Assembly: GCF_028713515.1 (NCBI RefSeq)
Contig: NZ_JAQTOD010000001.1
Span: forward strand, 62,001-126,000
Source of the DNA: Sulfurimonas sp.
Lineage (GTDB): Bacteria > Campylobacterota > Campylobacteria > Campylobacterales > Sulfurimonadaceae
Direction of reading: 5' to 3'
DNA: 64,000 nucleotides
The notes under the pieces are model-generated. The model had not been told where the DNA came from and made no database searches. It saw only the letters and a program-made list of their open reading frames with translations. The number at the start of each line of letters is the position of its first letter. The stretch's first letter is position 1. The translations under genes and the position numbers were made by a program. Shown here piece after piece: positions 1 through 7,670 of the stretch.

Positions 1-662
1 CGCTTGTCTGGAATTCTCTTTTGTTTTAAAAGTTTAATATCACTTTTTTGTAGTGTATGCTCAACCAGCTCATCAGTTGCTTTTTGTATCTCTTTTTCAA
101 ACTCTATTTTAGTTTTTATAGCACCTTTAAGAGTTGCTTTGCTAAAAAAATCTCTTCTAGTTGGGCTCTCTTTTGTCTCGACGCTATTTTTATGTTTAAC
201 ATCTTCAAGTTTTATAACAGCGTCGCTTTCCATGGCTTCTAAGATATAAGATGCCTCTTCATAGTTTTTTAAAATCTGTGGCTTACACTTATGAGCTATA
301 TCACACTCATCACAATATCCCATGTCAAAAATCATCTCTTTTTTTAAAACAGCCATTGAGATAATGTTTTCTATATTTAATGCCGCTATGCAGGGTACAT
401 TTTTTCTACACGATATAATATTTTGCTCATCTTCTATATAGGAAAAGAAAAACTCTGTTTGACTAAAGTTATCCAAAGAGAGCGCCTCACTTGGACAAAC
501 CGCGTCACATGCGCCACACTCTACGCAAGAGTAAAAATTTATGCTTGGGAGTGGATTTGTTCCAACAACTATTGCTTCTGTTGGACAGATAAGCTCACAC
601 CTATTACACTCGCTCTCTTTTGAAAGCAACCGGACACAACGACTAGCACTTAGTTGTATCAT
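1..662 (-). CDS. 4Fe-4S polyferredoxin-like protein, partial (3' end beyond window)
   Basis: The frame is open from the ATG at 662 down to base 1, so about 220 residues are visible and the C-terminus lies outside the window. The N-terminal half carries clustered cysteines: an incomplete CxxCxxxCP set (C19, C22, C26), a full CxxCxxCxxxCP ferredoxin motif near residue 47, and a later CDEC...C group. It is therefore an iron-sulfur electron-transfer or assembly protein. It starts directly after the TorD-like gene (TAAATG junction), so the two are cotranslated and it probably serves the same molybdoenzyme, likely a formate dehydrogenase encoded past the edge. Oddly, residues 167-174 read PTRRDFFS, a twin-arginine-like motif in the interior followed by a lysine- and glutamate-rich region. 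It could be a NapF/NapG-like relative; the exact family is not certain. Confidence 0.82.
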   Translation of the reverse strand, partial: MIQLSASRCVRLLSKESECNRCELICPTEAIVVGTNPLPSINFYSCVECGACDAVCPSEALSLDNFSQTEFFFSYIEDEQNIISCRKNVPCIAALNIENIISMAVLKKEMIFDMGYCDECDIAHKCKPQILKNYEEASYILEAMESDAVIKLEDVKHKNSVETKESPTRRDFFSKATLKGAIKTKIEFEKEIQKATDELVEHTLQKSDIKLLKQKRIPDK

Positions 663-1280
663 TTAGATGCTTAACTCTTTAACCAAATACTCATTATCGC
701 TCAAGATAAACTCTAAAGCCATATCAGCGGCGTCATAGTAAAGTGGTGTTCTTGCTTCAAACTTAACATTCAAAAGATACATTGGAGCCCATCTTAGTAG
801 ATGCTTGTTTAAAAATTCCATCTGAACTTCTCTGATAGATTTTACCGCATCCGCATCATTTTCCTGCATCGCCTTTTCCTCAGCGGAAACTAAATGGTAC
901 ATAAACTCAAGCTCAATTCCAATATGGTCAGCCGCAACAGTCCTTGAAAGTTCATAATCAACTATAAAATTTGATGCACTGTAAATATCAGTTACAGGAT
1001 TAGCTCCGCCGGTCTCTATCTTTTGGTCTTCTCTTGTGTAAAAAGTTTCATATGGGATAATGTGTAGTATAGATAAATTCACAAAATCTGGATTCAAATA
1101 CTCCTCTAAAAGTACGGATCCCTCTACCTCCCAGAGCTGTTTCCACTCTTTTAGTGTTGGAAAAAAATCTAAAATATTTTCATCTTTTTTAATAATTTCT
1201 AACATCTCTAAATCTAACTCTTGAAGCAAAACTCTCGACAATAACGCATAAATATTTGCTCTAGCTTTTGTATTTTCCAT
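663..1280 (-). CDS. TorD/DmsD-family molybdoenzyme chaperone
   Basis: This 205-residue, all-helical soluble protein has the length and sequence character of TorD-family chaperones. The family signature appears as DHIGIELEFM at residues 118-127. Members bind the twin-arginine signal of a molybdopterin oxidoreductase and hold it until the cofactor is inserted, so it should act in the cytoplasm. Its stop codon abuts the ATG of the iron-sulfur protein on the same strand. That pair typically heads a formate dehydrogenase operon in Campylobacterota (C. jejuni FdhM is the comparison I have in mind, from memory). The client enzyme is not in the window, so the substrate assignment is inference. A possible -10 (TAGAAT on the minus strand) lies at 1315-1320, about 35 nt upstream of the start. 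Confidence 0.85.
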   Translation of the reverse strand: MENTKARANIYALLSRVLLQELDLEMLEIIKKDENILDFFPTLKEWKQLWEVEGSVLLEEYLNPDFVNLSILHIIPYETFYTREDQKIETGGANPVTDIYSASNFIVDYELSRTVAADHIGIELEFMYHLVSAEEKAMQENDADAVKSIREVQMEFLNKHLLRWAPMYLLNVKFEARTPLYYDAADMALEFILSDNEYLVKELSI

Positions 1281-1406
1281 AATTTAAATTCTTTATATTG
1301 ATTTTTAGTGCAAAATTCTATCCAAAAAGACTGAATATACAATTATGAAATATTGATACAAAATAAAGAGAAGAAATTGCAACTTATGCTAAAATTGCCT
1401 TAAAAA

Positions 1407-1411
1407 AGGAG
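1407..1411 (+). promoter_or_regulatory. Shine-Dalgarno AGGAG deciding an AUU start
   Basis: AGGAG at 1407-1411 is followed, in the open frame of the next gene, by ATT at 1417 (5 nt spacing) and ATT at 1420 (8 nt). No ATG, GTG or TTG occurs in that frame between the stop at 1390-1392 and the ATG at 1507, and the ATG at 1507 has no ribosome binding site of its own. The strong site therefore points to AUU initiation. Confidence 0.55.
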
Positions 1412-1416
1412 TTCCT

Positions 1417-1836
1417 ATTATTTATACACTCATTCACACGATTCATATATTTTCGGTTTTTATCTATGGTGGTTTTTTATTTGTAGATGTTCTTTTTCTA
1501 TCAAAAATGAACAGATCGCTAAGTATTGAAGAGCAAAAAAAAGCAAGAGAAGCAATTATGATATATGTAAGAAAAGTTGTCCCTTACGCTTTGATGGTTG
1601 CAGTTGCAAGCGGACTTTTTCTTATTGTTCAAATTTTTGGAAAGATTGAAAACGGTGCGCTCTCTAATTTTCAAATCTTACTAAGCATAAAAGCTTTTTT
1701 AGGCTCATGGCTTGGCTTGCGTGGAATCAATCAAAAGCTATTTAAGATAGATCCTTGGGTATTTAAAAGCCATCTATTCCCATTTAGTTTAGTTGTTGTT
1801 ATTATTCTACTATCTCAGTTTATGTATGTCTTCTAA
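1417..1836 (+). CDS. CopD-like small integral membrane protein, probable AUU start
   Basis: From ATT 1417 the product is 139 residues with about four hydrophobic segments. The first (residues 8-32, containing [20 protein letters not shown]) would be lost if translation began at the ATG at 1507, which would leave only 109 residues. Two histidines in that first helix resemble the heme- or metal-binding histidines of the CopD/YphA-like membrane family, so a full-length start makes structural sense. The remaining segments include [20 protein letters not shown] and a C-terminal [17 protein letters not shown]. It stands alone between a divergent TorD gene and a chemoreceptor. The family call is moderate: small multi-helix proteins are easily confused, and the function is unknown. 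Confidence 0.7.
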   Translation: MIYTLIHTIHIFSVFIYGGFLFVDVLFLSKMNRSLSIEEQKKAREAIMIYVRKVVPYALMVAVASGLFLIVQIFGKIENGALSNFQILLSIKAFLGSWLGLRGINQKLFKIDPWVFKSHLFPFSLVVVIILLSQFMYVF

Positions 1837-1876
1837 AGTATAAGCACACTACTAAAAGTGTCTTTGGTTTAATAAA

Positions 1877-1898
1877 ATTAACAATTTATAATGTTAAT
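1877..1898 (+). promoter_or_regulatory. -10 promoter element inside an inverted repeat
   Basis: TATAAT at 1887-1892 lies within the inverted repeat ATTAACA (1877-1883) / TGTTAAT (1892-1898), whose arms are separated by 8 nt. It sits 64 nt before the GTG start of the chemoreceptor at 1962. A dyad over a -10 box could be an operator for a repressor, or chance in AT-rich DNA. Confidence 0.35.
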
Positions 1899-1961
1899 CA
1901 CAAGAAAAATGGTATAAAATATGCTATCATCAAAAAAATATCACATAATCAAGGATGCGCT

Positions 1962-3863
1962 GTGTTTAAAAATTTAAGTATTCAAAAAAAGATGAACTAC
2001 TTCATCGCGATGGTAACAATTTCTGTTTTTACTGCTGCAATATCTATCTTCTTTGCAATGAGCATGATAAATACGAAATATGATCATCTGCATCTAAATT
2101 CAATGAAGAGTGGTTTTAGCACTCTTGATATAGAAAAAAATCTAAACTTTGTAAGCAGGTTATCAAGAGATATTTTACTTGGTGGCAACTACGAAAAGAA
2201 TATTCATAAGTTTGGTGTAACAATTAAACAAATTGAAGATGATTTTAAAATACTTCAAGAGTTAACAACAGATACGGAATCTGTTAAGACGCTAGATAAC
2301 GCGCAAGTTTCTACAATGTTATTTGTGAATAATACATTTAAAATGATGAAATCATTAAATAAGGATGATATAAAAAATAACAAAGAGAAGTTATATGAAA
2401 GGTATAGTAATGATTTGACGCCGTTTGCTGAGGCTTCAAGAGAATCATTTAAGAAACTAGTTGATCTTAAAACAAAAGAGTTGGATAATGACTCTGCTGA
2501 GCTTGGACAAAAGATTAGTTTCTTCAAATACTTAGCACTAATAGCCGGTATTTTAGTTGGAATGGTTGTTTTCGTTTTTGCAACAATGATTAGAAAATCT
2601 ATAACTTCTAGCATAAATGAGTTTACTTCGCTAATTGGTTATGTTGCAAAAGGTGATTTTTCTCATAAATCAAACTCACTACAAAGTGATACAGAGCTTG
2701 GAACCATGGGAATTAGATTGACTAATCTTATAGAAAATACAGAAAATCTTATAAATGAAATAAATGTAACCATAACAGATGCGTCAAAAGGTATCTTCAC
2801 GCATCAAATCTCTTCATCTGGATTAGATGGAGAGTTTGTAAAAGCAATAGATAGCGTAAAAACAAGCATAGAGTTTATGAAGTCTCAAAATTCCATGACA
2901 CAAAGAGATACTTTTAATGCTAAAATTAGTGTAAAAAGTGCCAATGTCTCTGAATCACTCTCACTTATAACTACAGATTTAAGTACAAATATTGACTATC
3001 TAAAAGCAATTACTTCTGCAACCAAAGAGGCTTCAGAATTGGCAATAAACTCTCGTAACGATATTTCTGATATCACACAAGAACTAAACGCACTAAGTGA
3101 GCAGGTAAGTATAAACAATAGCAGTATTGCTGAGATAACAAATCAAGCAAATGAGATTACATCAGTTATTGAGCTTATTACAGATATTGCAGATCAAACA
3201 AACCTACTAGCTCTAAATGCAGCTATTGAGGCAGCTCGTGCAGGTGAGCACGGTAGAGGTTTCGCTGTTGTTGCTGATGAAGTTCGTAAGCTTGCAGAGA
3301 GAACACACAAGGCAACTGGAGAGATTTCAGTATCTATTAAATCACTTCAGCAGGATATGAATGAGATTCAAACAAGTTCAGATATGATGAAATCCACAGT
3401 TGAGGGTTCAACAGAAAAAATAAATGGATTCCAAGAAACACTTATAACGCTAAGTGAAACATCAACAAAAATTGTTGATTCATCTTACAATATTGAAAAT
3501 AGCGTGTTTGTAGTTCTTGCTAAACTTTATCATATTTTATACAAAGCTCGCGCTTATAACTCTATACTATCTCTAAAAAAAGTTCTTCCAGATGCTACCC
3601 ATACCGAATGTGCACTTGGTCATTGGTACCAAAATGAGGGCAAGGCAAGATTTTATAAAGCACATTCATACGCTAAGATGGAAGCTCCGCATGCAGCTCT
3701 TCATATATTAGCAAATAAAAATATCAAATTCCTAGAGGGTAATCCTGAGGGCAACACCCTCGCTCACGCATGTGAGATTATAGATAATTTTGAAAGTATG
3801 GAGACAGCATCTGATGAGCTGTTTAACTTGCTTGATGCTGTGCTAAAAGAGCAAGCACACTAA
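1962..3863 (+). CDS. methyl-accepting chemotaxis protein with C-terminal CZB domain
   Basis: This is a 633-residue chemoreceptor. A transmembrane helix near residues 13-33 and a second near 188-210 ([20 protein letters not shown]) enclose a periplasmic helical sensor of about 150 residues. A HAMP region follows, then the conserved signalling tip [20 protein letters not shown] and, at the C-terminus, a chemoreceptor zinc-binding (CZB) domain. The CZB domain is recognised by KLYHILYK, the H547-x-x-C550...GHWY motif and PHAALH, giving the expected three-His/one-Cys set. The start is GTG at 1962, with AAGGA at 1951-1955. CZB receptors in other bacteria respond to zinc or oxidants such as hypochlorite; the ligand here is unknown. 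It is monocistronic and lies outside the main chemotaxis operon. Confidence 0.93.
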   Translation: MFKNLSIQKKMNYFIAMVTISVFTAAISIFFAMSMINTKYDHLHLNSMKSGFSTLDIEKNLNFVSRLSRDILLGGNYEKNIHKFGVTIKQIEDDFKILQELTTDTESVKTLDNAQVSTMLFVNNTFKMMKSLNKDDIKNNKEKLYERYSNDLTPFAEASRESFKKLVDLKTKELDNDSAELGQKISFFKYLALIAGILVGMVVFVFATMIRKSITSSINEFTSLIGYVAKGDFSHKSNSLQSDTELGTMGIRLTNLIENTENLINEINVTITDASKGIFTHQISSSGLDGEFVKAIDSVKTSIEFMKSQNSMTQRDTFNAKISVKSANVSESLSLITTDLSTNIDYLKAITSATKEASELAINSRNDISDITQELNALSEQVSINNSSIAEITNQANEITSVIELITDIADQTNLLALNAAIEAARAGEHGRGFAVVADEVRKLAERTHKATGEISVSIKSLQQDMNEIQTSSDMMKSTVEGSTEKINGFQETLITLSETSTKIVDSSYNIENSVFVVLAKLYHILYKARAYNSILSLKKVLPDATHTECALGHWYQNEGKARFYKAHSYAKMEAPHAALHILANKNIKFLEGNPEGNTLAHACEIIDNFESMETASDELFNLLDAVLKEQAH

Positions 3864-3879
3864 CTTAAACTCTTTAAAA

Positions 3880-4248
3880 TTACTCCCAATCATCAAATTT
3901 TGATTGGGAGTGTTTATCTTTTTTATATCGTCTTGCATTTTTTGTTTTCTCTAGTTGATTTGAGGTGTAGATTAACTCTTCTTTTATCTCTGAAATATCT
4001 TTATCTGAATCCACAAAATTTATCATCTTGAAAATCAGCTTTTGTAAATCTTGCAAATCGCCTTTGTAGAGCGAGGTTTCTTCTACTTTTTGTAAAACTT
4101 TTAAGCTACTCTCTATTTTTTTTGCATAACCGCTTTCAGATAGCTCCGCAGTGTTCTGTAAATAAGAGATTATACTTTTATGAAATCGCTCAAGAGCCCT
4201 TACATAGCGAAGCCTATTTGAATTATCTATAACTTTTTGAGATGCCAT
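3880..4248 (-). CDS. hypothetical helical protein, 122 aa
   Basis: I do not recognise this family. The product is soluble, predicted almost entirely helical, rich in Lys, Glu and Ser, and has no cysteine, signal peptide or membrane segment. Heptad-like stretches (ESSLKVLQKVEETSLYKGDL and SEIKEELIYTSNQLEKTKN) suggest a short coiled-coil or four-helix bundle. It converges on the chemoreceptor gene, and its last codons lie inside the hairpin that appears to terminate that gene. It is separated by a divergent promoter region from the secreted rhodanese. Reading-frame quality and an independent start region support it as a real gene, but no role can be assigned. Confidence 0.65.
   Translation of the reverse strand: MASQKVIDNSNRLRYVRALERFHKSIISYLQNTAELSESGYAKKIESSLKVLQKVEETSLYKGDLQDLQKLIFKMINFVDSDKDISEIKEELIYTSNQLEKTKNARRYKKDKHSQSKFDDWE
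3882..3924 (+). terminator. intrinsic terminator overlapping the convergent gene's 3' end
   Basis: There is a perfect 11-bp stem, ACTCCCAATCA (3882-3892) with TGATTGGGAGT (3901-3911), an 8-nt loop and a T-rich tail ending in TTTTTT at 3919-3924. It follows the chemoreceptor stop by 18 nt. The left arm also encodes the last codons of the opposing gene, so the same DNA serves as terminator and coding sequence. Confidence 0.75.
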
Positions 4249-4355
4249 TTTTAACCTATTTTATTAAACTACACTATTGTTTGAATAGTAAAATTTAATA
4301 TTATTTATTTGTTGATATAATTATACAATTAATTTTAATCTACGGAGATTTGTAT

Positions 4356-4751
4356 TTGAAGAAACTAATACTATTTTTTACCCTATGTGTTTCACTTTTA
4401 GCTAGCGTTACTAACGAGGAGGCATCGCAAAAAATCATAGATTCTGATATCCCCATTGTTGACATTAGAACACCAGGGGAGTGGAGAGAAACTGGCCTAC
4501 TTAAGAAATCTATCCCTATTATGCTTTTTGATGAAAAAGGAAATTATGACTTAAATGATTTTATCAGTAAGCTAAACAAGGCAGTTGATACCAAAAAGCC
4601 GTTTGCTATAATATGTAGAACTGGAAGCAGAACCAAGATATTGGCTCAATTTTTATCACAAAAGTTAAACTACAATGTTATTAATTTTACCAATGGTATT
4701 GTTTATGCAAAACGAGCGCATCTCCCAATTTTGCCATATAGACAACAGTAG
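4356..4751 (+). CDS. secreted rhodanese-like domain protein
   Basis: From TTG 4356 this is a 131-residue single-domain rhodanese with an N-terminal signal peptide (KKLILFFTLCVSLLAS). The rhodanese fold is supported by PIVDIRTPGEW and by the active-site loop CRTGSRT, with the catalytic Cys at residue 87. It should act in the periplasm as a sulfurtransferase or persulfide carrier, which suits a sulfur-oxidising organism, but the substrate is unknown. An in-frame TTG at 4350 is only 2 nt from the GGAG (4344-4347), whereas 4356 is 8 nt from it, so 4356 is preferred. No operon partner is visible. Confidence 0.85.
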   Translation: MKKLILFFTLCVSLLASVTNEEASQKIIDSDIPIVDIRTPGEWRETGLLKKSIPIMLFDEKGNYDLNDFISKLNKAVDTKKPFAIICRTGSRTKILAQFLSQKLNYNVINFTNGIVYAKRAHLPILPYRQQ

Positions 4752-4770
4752 GGGAGAGCAGAGGAGGAGC

Positions 4771-5244
4771 CTACAGAAGTGATTTTATCACATTACTTAC
4801 ACCCTGATGTAAGTTGTAGGTCGCTATAGGAAAATCTATATTTTCATCTTCTAGATTTACTCTGTTTTTTGCCAAATAATCACCCAGTATTTTAAGATCA
4901 ATTCCTCTGTATTTTTTACAAACTAAGCTATCAAGCTTGGTTCTGAGCAGCTCTTTTGCTAAATTTGATTTCTGAATTGTAAAGGCTAAAGATTTTAGAC
5001 TAACAAAATCGCTCCACATAAAAAAAAGCTCTGGGGTTAGGCTATCAACCACCGCACCTTCTGGATTAAAAAGCATATCCGCATCTCTTAATGGAATCAA
5101 AACAGTCAGTATCGCTTCACTAAATGGTATAACTTTATCACTCCAAAAAGGTGATTCGTTTCTATTTGCCAGCTCACTTTTGAGAAAATTCAGTATTGTC
5201 TCTATGTTTTCATCTTTAAAAAGTTTATAACTCTCTTGCTTCAT
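4771..5244 (-). CDS. hypothetical protein, 157 aa
   Basis: I do not recognise this soluble protein. It is predicted mainly helical, with one cysteine and no signal peptide or membrane segment. It opens with a charged helix (YKLFKDENIETILNFLKSEL), followed by a more hydrophobic middle (PFSEAILTVLIPLRDADMLF and ELFFMWSDFVSLKSLAFTI). It converges on the secreted rhodanese gene and diverges from the DUF445 gene, so it appears to be its own transcription unit. The WSD and PFW aromatic motifs recall segments of larger coupling or ATPase proteins, but without nucleotide-binding motifs that is not enough to name it. Confidence 0.65.
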   Translation of the reverse strand: MKQESYKLFKDENIETILNFLKSELANRNESPFWSDKVIPFSEAILTVLIPLRDADMLFNPEGAVVDSLTPELFFMWSDFVSLKSLAFTIQKSNLAKELLRTKLDSLVCKKYRGIDLKILGDYLAKNRVNLEDENIDFPIATYNLHQGVSNVIKSLL

Positions 5245-5322
5245 AACTTATCTCTTTATCTCTATATTTGCATGATTATAGAATCTTTTTGATACAATTT
5301 TCCTTTGACAAGAAGGATTAGT

Positions 5323-6033
5323 TTGAAACTAGATAAAACTTTTATAACCAACTCAACTGCCATGTTTTTAGTAATTGTATCGTATGAATTCGATGGATTG
5401 CTCGCCTCTATTTTACTTTATACCGGCTTATTTGCGCTCTCAGGTTCTCTAACTAATCAGCTGGCAATTCATATGCTGTTTGAAAAAGTTCCATTCCTTT
5501 ATGGTTCTGGTGTTATTCTTGATAGATTTGAAGCATTTAAAGATAGTATAAAAAATCTTATGATGAATCAATTTTTTACAATAGAACAGCTGGATAATTT
5601 TTTTAAAGCAGAGGAGAAAAAAATAGATTTAACTCCTATCATAGAAGAGACGGACTTTTCAGTAGCTTTTGATGCGCTTAGTGCCACTGTTATGAGCTCT
5701 TCTTTTGGCGGAATGATTGGAATGTTTGGTGGAGGGGCTGTGTTGGAGACTCTTCGTACACCTTTTACTGCAAGAATGAAAAGTGCTGTTGTTGCAATAG
5801 TTAATAGTGATAGTTTTAATGAAACACTGCAAAATCATATGCAAAAATCATCTCTTAGTATGGATATTATCAAATCTATCGAAATAGTAATAGATGCAAG
5901 ACTGAATGAGCTAACTCCACTTATGGTTAAAGATATGGTTCAAGAATTAATTAAAGAGCACCTATCTTGGCTTGTTGTTTGGGGTGGTGTTTTTGGAGGG
6001 GCTATTGGACTTGTTAGCGCTTTTCTTCTTTAA
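5323..6033 (+). CDS. DUF445 family membrane protein
   Basis: This 236-residue protein has a hydrophobic N-terminal hairpin (about residues 9-45), a helical cytoplasmic or periplasmic middle, and a C-terminal membrane helix (WLVVWGGVFGGAIGLVSAFLL). The segment SLTNQLAIHMLFEKVPFLYG followed by a Gly-rich turn matches the conserved N-terminus of DUF445/YheB-type proteins, whose function is not established. TTG 5323 is chosen over TTG 5305 because AAGGA (5313-5317) lies 5 nt upstream of it and inside the longer version. It is monocistronic and convergent with the Cys-tailed gene downstream. Confidence 0.8.
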   Translation: MKLDKTFITNSTAMFLVIVSYEFDGLLASILLYTGLFALSGSLTNQLAIHMLFEKVPFLYGSGVILDRFEAFKDSIKNLMMNQFFTIEQLDNFFKAEEKKIDLTPIIEETDFSVAFDALSATVMSSSFGGMIGMFGGGAVLETLRTPFTARMKSAVVAIVNSDSFNETLQNHMQKSSLSMDIIKSIEIVIDARLNELTPLMVKDMVQELIKEHLSWLVVWGGVFGGAIGLVSAFLL

Positions 6034-6070
6034 AAAAAATATAGTTTTATCTAAAGAAATAGATAAAACT
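6032..6070 (-). terminator. intrinsic terminator, minus strand
   Basis: AGTTTTATCTA (6043-6053) and TAGATAAAACT (6060-6070) form an 11-bp stem with a 6-nt loop. On the minus strand the stem is followed by a run of eight T (the A run at 6032-6039), so it should end the transcript of the Cys-tailed small protein. It may also stop the convergent DUF445 transcript. Confidence 0.75.
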
Positions 6071-6081
6071 TACAGATTAAG

Positions 6082-6324
6082 TTAGTGACTTGAGCATCCA
6101 CCGCCACAACAACCATTGCTTGCTGAATCACTCATTGCTATTACAAAGCTATTTCCAACTTCTTGAACTTTAAAGCTGTGTTTGCCACAAAATTCATCAT
6201 TCATAAAATCTCTCATCTCGATTGATTTCATAAGTGCATCATCTTTTGAATCCAGCTCTATTCCATTTTTTAGATCGCTTTTAACAAAACAACCACACTC
6301 TTTTTCTACAATAACTTTAAACAT
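6082..6324 (-). CDS. small protein with Cys-rich C-terminal tail
   Basis: This 80-residue protein has a compact N-terminal part (MFKVIVEKECGCFVKSDL, with CGC at residues 10-12), one further central cysteine (CGKH), and the C-terminal tail NGCCGGGCSSH. The clustered Cys, His and Gly residues suggest metal or persulfide binding, analogous to the tails of metallochaperones. The pattern resembles the C-terminal tail of the SlyD homologue at 43469. I do not recognise a named family. It is transcribed alone, with its own terminator, between the convergent DUF445 gene and the S4 gene pair. Confidence 0.75.
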   Translation of the reverse strand: MFKVIVEKECGCFVKSDLKNGIELDSKDDALMKSIEMRDFMNDEFCGKHSFKVQEVGNSFVIAMSDSASNGCCGGGCSSH

Positions 6325-6427
6325 ATTTGTTTCCTTAATTGATATTTATTATTGAATAATATCTCAAAGTACTTCTTCTGTTCTTAGTTTTATATAGAGT
6401 TAAAAAAAATTAAGATAAAAATAAAAT

Positions 6428-6643
6428 TTATACCACTTCTATTGTGATATCCGAAATGTTTATTACATCTCCACTGCGAATTTTAGCTCGTTTTCTAAGC
6501 TCTGCTTCCCCATTTTTCACTACATGACCATCAGATACAATCATCTTTGCTTCCGCTCCACTATCAACTAAATCCAAAACTTTGATGAGTTTAAATAGCT
6601 CTATATACTCATCGCTAAGCTTATGTTTAATCAACTTTTCCAT
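6428..6643 (-). CDS. S4-domain RNA-binding protein (YbcJ-like)
   Basis: This is a free-standing S4 RNA-binding domain of 71 residues. The S4 pattern is visible as FKLIKVLDLVDSGAEAKMIV, DGHVVKNGEAELRKRAKI and RSGDVINISD, with the basic residues expected to contact RNA. YbcJ-type proteins are small S4 units thought to interact with ribosomal or other structured RNA; the exact target is unknown. Its ATG overlaps the stop of the 180-residue gene upstream (TAATG), so the two are translationally coupled. Confidence 0.85.
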   Translation of the reverse strand: MEKLIKHKLSDEYIELFKLIKVLDLVDSGAEAKMIVSDGHVVKNGEAELRKRAKIRSGDVINISDITIEVV

Positions 6644-7185
6644 TAAACCTCTTTGTCTATTATTGAAAATCCTAAGTCGTGCATAGCTTTATCAACCATC
6701 TCAATCGATTTTTTCATAGTCTCTTGAGAGATTTCAGGTAGTTTGCCACCCCACATAGCTTCCGCGTCTTTAAAGCCTTTTATCATGCCTTCTCTGCCAG
6801 CACGCATCTTACTCTCATCTCCACCAGCACCCATAATCACAAAATCTGCAATTCTTTGTGAGGTTTTATCTACTCCAAAAAAACCATCTTTACTCACAAG
6901 CTCTGTTGCCTCTTCTTTGGATAGTTTAGCTATTGGTTTTCCGCTGTAACCTATATCGCCTAGAAAACTTTGAAATTTATCATACTCGCCATCAGCGTTA
7001 GCTGTTTTGTTTGAAAAAGAACCTTGAAGCGAGATAGAATTTAGCACGATTTCATTTGCATTTTTGGCAATTTGCTCTTTTATGTCACTCAATTCACTTT
7101 TTGAGAGCTTTTCGGTAAAGACACTCTTAACCTGTGTTTGGGTATTTGCACCGACAGAGCTACTTACATTTGGTGATATTTGCAT
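6643..7185 (-). CDS. hypothetical protein, 180 aa (Campylobacterota-type)
   Basis: This soluble protein has no cysteine and no signal peptide. The first 20 residues are Ser/Val/Thr/Gln-rich and look unstructured (QISPNVSSSVGANTQTQV), followed by helices and a Gly/Met-rich core around FVIMGAGGDESKMRAGREGM. I have seen related proteins in this phylum annotated as hydrogenase-4 component G. Nothing in the sequence supports a hydrogenase role, and no hydrogenase genes are nearby, so I do not adopt that name. The low-complexity start resembles flagellar-associated or regulatory proteins, but this is only an impression. It is coupled to the downstream S4 gene by a TAATG overlap. Confidence 0.65.
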   Translation of the reverse strand: MQISPNVSSSVGANTQTQVKSVFTEKLSKSELSDIKEQIAKNANEIVLNSISLQGSFSNKTANADGEYDKFQSFLGDIGYSGKPIAKLSKEEATELVSKDGFFGVDKTSQRIADFVIMGAGGDESKMRAGREGMIKGFKDAEAMWGGKLPEISQETMKKSIEMVDKAMHDLGFSIIDKEV

Positions 7186-7276
7186 CTTAAATCCTTTTGT
7201 TGCATGTAAAACAATATCGTCATTTTTTCGCAGTTAGTAAAGCTCTATTTTCTTTTAAAAATTTAAATTTTTTTGC

Positions 7277-7399
7277 TATAATTTATGCGATGAAAGATTT
7301 GTGTGTGAGCTCATCTGTAGTATATTCTGCCAGACAAACGACTCCCTATATTTTGATTCCACTTTAATAAAAGTGAATTTTTACCACCGAGGTACGACA
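7277..7399 (+). promoter_or_regulatory. promoter and long 5' leader of the cold-shock gene
   Basis: An extended -10 (TGCTATAAT, with TATAAT at 7277-7282) in T-rich DNA predicts transcription from about 7290, leaving roughly 110 nt of untranslated leader before the ATG at 7400. Within it, CACTTT and AAAGTG (7360-7375) can pair around an AATA loop shortly before the ribosome binding site. Long structured leaders are typical of cold-shock mRNAs, where they act as temperature-sensitive switches; that role here is inferred. Confidence 0.5.
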
Positions 7400-7618
7400 A
7401 TGGCAGCATTGCTAGATGGAACTGTTAAATGGTTCAATGAAGAAAAAGGTTATGGATTTATCCAACAAGATAATGGCGGGAAAGACTTATTTGTGCATTT
7501 TCGTCAAGTAAACAGATCAGGTGCTGGTCGTGTTTCTCTAGCAGAAGGACAAAAAGTTACTTATGAACTTGGCGAGGGACAAAAAGGTCCTCAAGCTGAG
7601 AATGTAACACCTCTATAA
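7400..7618 (+). CDS. cspA: cold-shock domain protein (CspA family)
   Basis: This 72-residue single cold-shock domain carries both RNA-binding motifs, KGYGFI (RNP1) and LFVHF (RNP2), preceded by the family's GTVKWFN opening. It should bind single-stranded RNA or DNA and loosen mRNA structure. ATG 7400 is selected because it begins the canonical fold ([12 protein letters not shown]) and has a CGAGG-type ribosome site at 7389-7392; the longer in-frame start at 7301 would only add leader-encoded residues unlike the family. It is monocistronic, with a clean terminator after it. Confidence 0.95.
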   Translation: MAALLDGTVKWFNEEKGYGFIQQDNGGKDLFVHFRQVNRSGAGRVSLAEGQKVTYELGEGQKGPQAENVTPL

Positions 7619-7626
7619 TCTCTACT

Positions 7627-7650
7627 TTGCAGGTTTTTACCTGCAATTTT
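7627..7650 (+). terminator. intrinsic terminator after the cold-shock gene
   Basis: TTGCAGGT (7627-7634) pairs with ACCTGCAA (7639-7646) around a TTTT loop, and TTTT follows at 7647-7650. It lies 9 nt after the stop codon. The hairpin also sits just past the 3' end of ackA on the other strand. Confidence 0.8.
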
Positions 7651-7670
7651 AAACCATTAATCTCTAAAAA

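Noticed and set aside
423..623. Plus-strand frame of 66 residues
   Set aside because: It is the shadow of the minus-strand ferredoxin-like gene, whose Cys motifs are convincing.
1846..1861. Terminator after the CopD-like gene
   Set aside because: The stem (ACACT/AGTGT) has only 5 bp and the T run is interrupted.
1877..1898. NssR/Fnr-type box (TTAAC-N4-GTTAA)
   Set aside because: The half-sites match, but the spacing between TTAAC and GTTAA is 10 nt, not 4.
4380..4400. parS-like half site GTGTTTCAC
   Set aside because: Only one half of the palindrome is present, so it is not a parS site. No full TGTTTCACGTGAAACA was seen anywhere, including near parAB.
6643..7185. Hydrogenase-4 component G
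   Set aside because: A name I recall for related proteins, but no hydrogenase motif or neighbouring hydrogenase gene supports it.
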